A stretch of 8,666 nucleotides of DNA from NCBI GenBank assembly GCA_002473085.1, contig DKTP01000034.1, positions 1-8,666 on the forward strand, read 5' to 3'. Every line of letters starts with the position of its first letter. The first letter of the stretch is position 1. This DNA comes from Anaerolineales bacterium UBA7227. GTDB taxonomy: Bacteria; Chloroflexota; Anaerolineae; Anaerolineales; Villigracilaceae. Both the position numbers and the translations under genes were made by a program. This document shows, one piece after another, positions 5,001 through 8,666 of the stretch. The notes below the pieces were generated by a model that made no database searches, had not been told where the DNA came from, and saw only the letters and a program-made list of their open reading frames with translations.

Positions 5001-7376
5001 ATGCAGGGACTCCACGTTCACATCGCGGGCGTTGTGCAGGGAGTCGGATTCCGTCCGTTCGTTTACAACCTCGCGACACGGTTGAATCTCAAAGGCTGGG
5101 TGAACAACAACTCAGCCGGCGTGGATATTCACGCGGAGGGGGACGAAGCGGACCTGAACGCTTTCATCGAAAAACTATCGAGCGAGAAACCCGCGCTGGC
5201 GGTCATAGACCGGATCGAGGTCCGGAGCGTCCCGCCTGAACGTTTCGCGGCCTTCGACATTCGGAGTTCGACTCCCATCGAAGGCGCGTTTCAACCCATC
5301 TCGCCCGACGTCGCCATCTGCGACGACTGCCTGCGCGAACTCTTCGATCCCTCCGACCGGCGCTATCGCTATCCCTTCATCAACTGCACCAACTGCGGAC
5401 CGCGCTTCACCATCATCAAGGACATCCCCTACGACAGGCCGAAAACGACGATGGCGGAATTTGCGCTCTGCCCCGACTGCGAACGCGAATACAGAGACCC
5501 GACCAATCGGAGATTCCACGCGCAGCCCGTGGCGTGTCCCGTGTGCGGGCCGAAGGTTTGGCTGGAAATGGGTTTCGGGTTTCAGGTTTCAGGTCTCAAG
5601 CCGCCTGAAGGGGATGACGCCATCGCTGAAGCGCGGAAACTTTTGGCCGAGGGAAAAATTCTCGCGGTAAAGGGACTCGGCGGATTTCACCTGGCCTGCG
5701 ACGCGACAAACTCCGCCGCCGTGACGGAACTCCGCCGCCGCAAACTCCGCGTGGACAAGCCCTTCGCGCTGATGATGCCCGACCTGGAAACAGTGGAGCG
5801 TCACTGCTTTGTCAGCGAGGCGGAGCGGGAATTGCTCCAATCCGCCGCGCGTCCGATTGTTTTGTTGAAACGCAAGCCAGAGACAAGCATTGTTGAAGAA
5901 GTCGCGCCAAAACAGGATTGGCTCGGCGTGATGCTGCCATATACGCCTTTACATTATCTTCTCTTTACAGACTCGCTCCATCCTCCATCCTTCCTCCTTC
6001 CTCCTTTGGTGATGACCAGCGGCAATCTCTCCGAGGAGCCCATCGCCACCGACAACGACGAGGCCCGCCAGCGGTTATCTTCCCTCGCGGACGCGTTCCT
6101 TTTCCATAACCGCGATATTTATATTCGATGTGACGATTCTGTAGTGCGAGTATTCAGTGTTCAGTCATCGGTCGCCAGTGAATTGAAATCACTGAAAACT
6201 GAATACTGGTCGCTGAACACTTATCCACTGCGCCGCTCGCGCGGTTATTCTCCCTTTCCCGTCAAACTTCCCTTTGAAGTCCCGCAGATTTTGGCGGCCG
6301 GTTCCGAACTCAAAAACACATTCTGCATCACGAAAGAAAATTACGCCTTCCTCAGTCACCACATCGGGGACATGGAAAATTACGAGACGCTGAAATCCTT
6401 CGAGCAGGGCGTGGAGCATTTCGAGCGCCTCTTCCGCGTGAAGCCCGTCGCCATTGCCTGCGACTTGCATCCAAACTATCTCGCGACGCGCTACGCGCTG
6501 GAACGCGCCCAACGGGAAAACCTGCCGGTCTTCTCCATTCAACACCATCACGCGCACATTGCGGCCTGCATGGCCGAGCATGGACTGGACGGCTCGCGTC
6601 CCGTCATCGGACTGGCCTTCGACGGGACCGGCTACGGCGACGACAGCGCGATCTGGGGCGGGGAGATCCTCGCGGCAGACTATCACGGCTATCAGAGAGT
6701 CGGTCAACTGGAATATTTCCCCCTCCCGGGCGGCGACGCGTCCATCAAGAAGCCCGCGCGGACGGCTCTCGCCCTGCTCTGGTCGCTGGGACTGGATTGG
6801 GACGAGCGGCTCGAATCGGTGAACGAGATTTGCGCCGACGACCGCGCCCTGCTTCGCGCGCAACTCGAAAAGGGGATCAACGCGCCGCTGACCTCCAGCA
6901 TGGGACGTCTCTTCGACGCGGCCGCGGCGCTGGCGGGAGGCAGGCAGTCGGTCAACTATGAGGCGCAGGCGGCCATCGAGTTCGAGGCGGCCGCGGACCC
7001 GGCCGAGGCGGGGAAATACTCATTTGCGTGGAATCCGCCCAAGGTCCAGGTGAGAGGCGCAATCGAAGAGTTGATCGCGGACGCGTTGGCGGGAGTCCCC
7101 ATCGGCGTGATGTCGGCGCGCTTCCACAACGGTCTGGCGGAGGTCTGCCGCGCGGCGTGCATGGAAGTCCGCGAGAGGTCCGGCTGGAACGAGGTCGCGC
7201 TTTCAGGCGGAGTCTGGCAGAATATCACTCTATTAAGACGAACTTTGTCCCTATTGGAGCGGGAGGGTTTTGAGGTATATATACATCGGAAAGTCCCGAC
7301 AAACGACGGCGGGCTTTCGCTTGGACAGGCTGTGATCGGCAGCGCGAATTGGCAAGCCGCGCGGCAAGGAGGTTGA
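5001..7376 (+). CDS. hypF: Carbamoyltransferase HypF, with three repeat-derived insertions
   Basis: Makes the thiocarboxamide on the C-terminal cysteine of HypE from carbamoyl phosphate and ATP, the source of the cyanide ligands of the [NiFe] site. 791 residues, longer than the usual roughly 750-770. Domains in order: acylphosphatase-like (about 1-90, VVQGVGFRPF at 11-20); a double zinc finger with cysteines 107/110, 129/132, 157/160 and 179/182; a YrdC-like domain (about 200-410); and a Kae1-like C-terminal domain with HHHAHIAAC (515-523) and AFDGTGYGDDSAIWGGE. Odd: three segments, residues about 190-199, 326-335 and 384-407, are encoded by 7-base repeat arrays and interrupt otherwise conserved sequence, yet the frame stays open. 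The start ATG 5001 fits the family N-terminus but has no Shine-Dalgarno. Insertions probably fall in surface loops (inference). Confidence 0.96.
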   Translation: MQGLHVHIAGVVQGVGFRPFVYNLATRLNLKGWVNNNSAGVDIHAEGDEADLNAFIEKLSSEKPALAVIDRIEVRSVPPERFAAFDIRSSTPIEGAFQPISPDVAICDDCLRELFDPSDRRYRYPFINCTNCGPRFTIIKDIPYDRPKTTMAEFALCPDCEREYRDPTNRRFHAQPVACPVCGPKVWLEMGFGFQVSGLKPPEGDDAIAEARKLLAEGKILAVKGLGGFHLACDATNSAAVTELRRRKLRVDKPFALMMPDLETVERHCFVSEAERELLQSAARPIVLLKRKPETSIVEEVAPKQDWLGVMLPYTPLHYLLFTDSLHPPSFLLPPLVMTSGNLSEEPIATDNDEARQRLSSLADAFLFHNRDIYIRCDDSVVRVFSVQSSVASELKSLKTEYWSLNTYPLRRSRGYSPFPVKLPFEVPQILAAGSELKNTFCITKENYAFLSHHIGDMENYETLKSFEQGVEHFERLFRVKPVAIACDLHPNYLATRYALERAQRENLPVFSIQHHHAHIAACMAEHGLDGSRPVIGLAFDGTGYGDDSAIWGGEILAADYHGYQRVGQLEYFPLPGGDASIKKPARTALALLWSLGLDWDERLESVNEICADDRALLRAQLEKGINAPLTSSMGRLFDAAAALAGGRQSVNYEAQAAIEFEAAADPAEAGKYSFAWNPPKVQVRGAIEELIADALAGVPIGVMSARFHNGLAEVCRAACMEVRERSGWNEVALSGGVWQNITLLRRTLSLLEREGFEVYIHRKVPTNDGGLSLGQAVIGSANWQAARQGG
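5570..5597 (+). repeat. Heptad array inside hypF (first)
   Basis: Four units, GGGTTTC, GGGTTTC, AGGTTTC, AGGTCTC, sit just after the last zinc-finger cysteine pair, at the entry to the YrdC-like domain. They encode about residues 190-199 of HypF (MGFGFQVSGL), a phenylalanine/glycine stretch that I do not associate with this family position. Confidence 0.75.
5976..6003 (+). repeat. Heptad array inside hypF (second)
   Basis: Four units, CTCCATC, CTCCATC, CTTCCTC, CTTCCTC, precede the conserved LVMTSGN motif of the YrdC-like domain. They encode about residues 326-335 (LHPPSFLLPP), a proline/leucine stretch. The coding strand is pyrimidine-rich here, unlike the flanking hypF sequence. Confidence 0.7.
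6150..6221 (+). repeat. Palindromic heptad array inside hypF (third)
   Basis: About ten 7-base units: ATTCAGT, GTTCAGT, CATCGGT, CGCCAGT, then a switch of strand to AATCACT, GAAAACT, GAATACT, GGTCGCT, GAACACT. The halves are inverted. CAGTGA (6176-6181) pairs with TCACTG (6189-6194) across 7 bases; GTATTCAGT (6150-6158) matches ACTGAATAC (6198-6206); AGTGTTCAG (6156-6164) matches CTGAACACT (6213-6221). It encodes 24 extra residues (384-407) between DDSVVR and the conserved RRSRGYSPFP. Confidence 0.85.
7366..7373 (+). promoter_or_regulatory. Strong ribosome binding site of hypC
   Basis: AAGGAGGT, a full match to the anti-Shine-Dalgarno, overlaps the last codons of hypF and ends 4 bases before the hypC ATG. 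It suggests hypC is translated at a higher rate than hypF. Confidence 0.8.
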
Positions 7377-7377
7377 C

Positions 7378-7641
7378 ATGTGTTTAGGAGTGCCTGGAAA
7401 AATCATCAAGATGTACGAGAAGGGCGGACTGCAAATGGCGCGCGTGGATTTCGGCGGCGTGGAGCGCGAGGTCTGCATGACCTATGTGCCGGAAGCGCGG
7501 CTCGGCGATTATTGCATCGTCCACGTGGGCTTCGCGCTGAATTTGATCAGCGAAGAGGAAGCGCGGGAGACGCTGGCGCTGCTGAAGGAGATCTCCGACC
7601 TCGACGCGGAACTGGGCCCCGCGCCCGAGGCGGAAGCGTAG
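7378..7641 (+). CDS. hypC: Hydrogenase assembly chaperone HypC
   Basis: Small OB-fold chaperone that binds HypD to carry the Fe(CN)2CO unit and then docks on the hydrogenase large-subunit precursor. 87 residues. The N-terminus is the family signature MCLGVPGKI; Cys2, exposed after Met removal, is the essential iron-ligand residue. The conserved core [12 protein letters not shown] is at 42-53, and the C-terminal helix is acidic. The start overlaps nothing (one base after the hypF stop) and is set by the strong ribosome binding site at 7366-7373. The stop lies 7 bases before hypD. HupF is the alternative family name for the same fold; the location among hyp genes favours HypC. Confidence 0.97.
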   Translation: MCLGVPGKIIKMYEKGGLQMARVDFGGVEREVCMTYVPEARLGDYCIVHVGFALNLISEEEARETLALLKEISDLDAELGPAPEAEA

Positions 7642-7648
7642 GGCCGCG

Positions 7649-8404
7649 ATGAAATATGTGACCGAATATCGGGACGCGAAACTCGTGCGCGGGGTGACGG
7701 ACGAGATCGCCCGCGTGACGACGCGCCCGTGGGTGTTGATGGAAATTTGCGGCGGACAGACTCACGCCATCGTCCGCTACGGGCTGGACCAGTTGCTGCC
7801 TCCGTCCATCGAGTTGGTACACGGGCCAGGCTGTCCCGTCTGCGTGACGCCGCTCGAACTGATCGACAAGGCGCTGGCGATCGCGTCGCGTCCCGACGTC
7901 ATCTTCTGTTCCTACGGCGACATGCTGCGCGTCCCAGGCTCGGAGCGCGACCTGTTCGCGGTCAAAGCCGCGGGCGGACAGGTGCGCGTCGTCTACTCTC
8001 CGCTCGACGCGGTGGAGATCGCCCGTCAGAACCCCGACAAGCAGGTGGTCTTCTTCGCGATCGGATTCGAAACGACCGCGCCCGCCAACGTGATGAGCGT
8101 GCTGGCGGCGCGTTCGATGGGATTGAAAAATTACTCCGTCCTGGTTTCGCACGTGCGCGTCCCGCCCGCCATGCACGCCATCCTCGGATCGCCGTCCAAC
8201 CGCGTGCAGGGATTCCTGCTGGCGGGACACGTCTGCGCGGTGATGGCCTTGAGCTTGATGCCCTTGATGAACAGCAGTTTGCCGCCCTTGATGAACAGCA
8301 CCTTATTGCCGATGTCGCGGTTGAACGCGGCTCGCACCTTGCGTTCGGCGTGCATGGCATCGGCTAGTTCATCGACCAGGAAGTCGAGCGTCATGTCGAT
8401 GTAA
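7649..8404 (+). CDS. hypD: HypD, Fe-(CN)2-CO cofactor assembly protein, 3' part replaced at a junction
   Basis: Scaffold on which the iron, cyanide and CO ligands of the [NiFe] site are put together with HypC and HypE. Residues 1-199 are a clean Hyp[11 protein letters not shown] (Cys34), [10 protein letters not shown] (Cys62, Cys65), [13 protein letters not shown] (Cys87), [12 protein letters not shown], and [10 protein letters not shown] at 190-199. After Met199 (8243-8245) similarity ends abruptly, and the frame reads the antisense of another gene ([15 protein letters not shown] and similar low-information sequence) to a stop at 8402-8404. Full HypD is about 360 residues, so the C-terminal [4Fe-4S] cysteines are missing and this product cannot work as HypD. 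The start ATG 7649 follows hypC by 7 bases. The authentic part is 7649 to about 8246. Confidence 0.85.
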   Translation: MKYVTEYRDAKLVRGVTDEIARVTTRPWVLMEICGGQTHAIVRYGLDQLLPPSIELVHGPGCPVCVTPLELIDKALAIASRPDVIFCSYGDMLRVPGSERDLFAVKAAGGQVRVVYSPLDAVEIARQNPDKQVVFFAIGFETTAPANVMSVLAARSMGLKNYSVLVSHVRVPPAMHAILGSPSNRVQGFLLAGHVCAVMALSLMPLMNSSLPPLMNSTLLPMSRLNAARTLRSACMASASSSTRKSSVMSM

Positions 8405-8666
8405 TGAGGGTCTTCACCCTCGTGGCCGAGGTCGAGCGGTGCAGGCGGCAGGCCCTTGGCGAAGGCTTCGGCCTGCGCCAGCAGCGCTGCCTTGTCATTG
8501 AGCGCGTGGAGAAACGTCGAGCCGCCGTGGCCGTCGTTGCGGGCCTCGGCGATGGGAGTGCCGTCGAACACGACGGTGGCGCTGAAGCACATCGTTTCCT
8601 CGCTGGCGAAGTCGGCCACCTTGAGGTTCTTCAGCGTGATGCGGTCTTGCTTGGTGATGTTATCCA
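8131..8666 (-). CDS. Uncharacterised protein, phage/plasmid-like, both ends incomplete
   Basis: The - strand frame is open from the window edge. The first visible residues are [23 protein letters not shown], and a Met codon would arise if the next base outside is T on the + strand, so the true start is probably one base beyond the window. A GTG at 8619 is a poorer choice. Seen: [28 protein letters not shown] near the N-terminus, an acidic stretch ([31 protein letters not shown]), and an octapeptide tandem [16 protein letters not shown]. It resembles hypothetical proteins I associate with phages and plasmids, with no known function. Only about 8247-8666 is native; from there to the stop at 8131 the frame reads antisense hypD. 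I do not assign a function. Confidence 0.55.
   Translation of the reverse strand, partial: DNITKQDRITLKNLKVADFASEETMCFSATVVFDGTPIAEARNDGHGGSTFLHALNDKAALLAQAEAFAKGLPPAPLDLGHEGEDPHYIDMTLDFLVDELADAMHAERKVRAAFNRDIGNKVLFIKGGKLLFIKGIKLKAITAQTCPASRNPCTRLDGDPRMACMAGGTRTCETRTE
8237..8247. other. Junction between hypD and unrelated DNA
   Basis: GCGGTGATGGC is readable both as HypD Ala-Val-Met-Gly (the expected continuation in GHVC-x-x-x-G) and, reversed, as the Ala-Ile-Thr end of the - strand protein. A short shared stretch at the switch point is what microhomology joins or chimeric molecules leave. No inverted repeats of an insertion sequence, target duplication or integrase motif are visible next to it. 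Confidence 0.6.
8260..8300. repeat. 17-bp direct repeat, 24-bp period
   Basis: GCCCTTGATGAACAGCA occurs at 8260-8276 and 8284-8300. The period of 24 bases equals eight codons and gives the LFIKGxKL tandem in the - strand protein, which supports that strand as the coding one. Confidence 0.8.

Noticed and set aside
5001..7376. HypF as a pseudogene because of the repeat insertions
   Set aside because: The frame is intact over 791 codons, and every zinc ligand and the Kae1-like motifs are present, so a functional protein with extra loops is more likely.
8231..8666. Phage insertion or attachment site at the hypD break
   Set aside because: No integrase, tRNA target, terminal inverted repeat or duplication is visible within the 420 bases available; a chimeric join explains it more simply.

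Overview
The window reads as an accessory-free piece of a GC-rich bacterial chromosome, most likely a member of Chloroflexota (Anaerolineae-like). That placement is an inference from the ClpC-type chaperone, the codon use, and above all the short degenerate heptanucleotide tandem arrays scattered between and inside genes. No ribosomal or tRNA marker is present to prove it. The window starts and ends inside genes, so it may be a whole contig.

Layout, all on the + strand except the last gene. Bases 1-1826 hold the 3' two thirds of a double AAA+ Clp ATPase (clpC-like), overlapping by one base a 78-residue DUF2283 protein (1826-2062). A perfect 11-bp hairpin (2078-2104) follows. Then comes a monocistronic-looking msrA (2206-2757), with a good ribosome binding site and a terminator-like hairpin (2769-2803). 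A TATAAT box and a heptad repeat array lead into a long co-directional cluster: a DusB/NifR3-type tRNA-dihydrouridine synthase (2936-3925), hypA (3927-4268), hypB (4294-4953), hypF (5001-7376), hypC (7378-7641) and hypD (from 7649).

The hyp genes form the maturation pathway of [NiFe]-hydrogenases. HypF and (off-window) HypE make the cyanide ligands from carbamoyl phosphate, HypC and HypD assemble and carry the Fe(CN)2CO unit, and HypA and HypB insert nickel. The host, or the DNA source, therefore very probably makes a [NiFe]-hydrogenase, although no structural subunit lies here. hypE would be expected after hypD but is absent because the sequence changes identity.

At about 8237-8247 the hypD reading frame stops matching its family in the middle of the conserved GHVC block. 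It runs into the antisense strand of an unrelated gene, whose 5' part occupies about 8247-8666 on the - strand. The join sits on a short stretch compatible with both genes and looks like a chimeric junction (assembly or amplification artefact) more than a biological insertion, though a rearrangement cannot be excluded from sequence alone.

The most unusual biology visible is the heptad repeat family. Five arrays with a 7-base period lie in the dus-hyp cluster: two immediately precede start codons (dus, hypF) and replace the usual Shine-Dalgarno region, and three lie in frame inside hypF, adding low-complexity peptide segments to an otherwise normal HypF. No complete novel system (defence, CRISPR, mobile element) was found.
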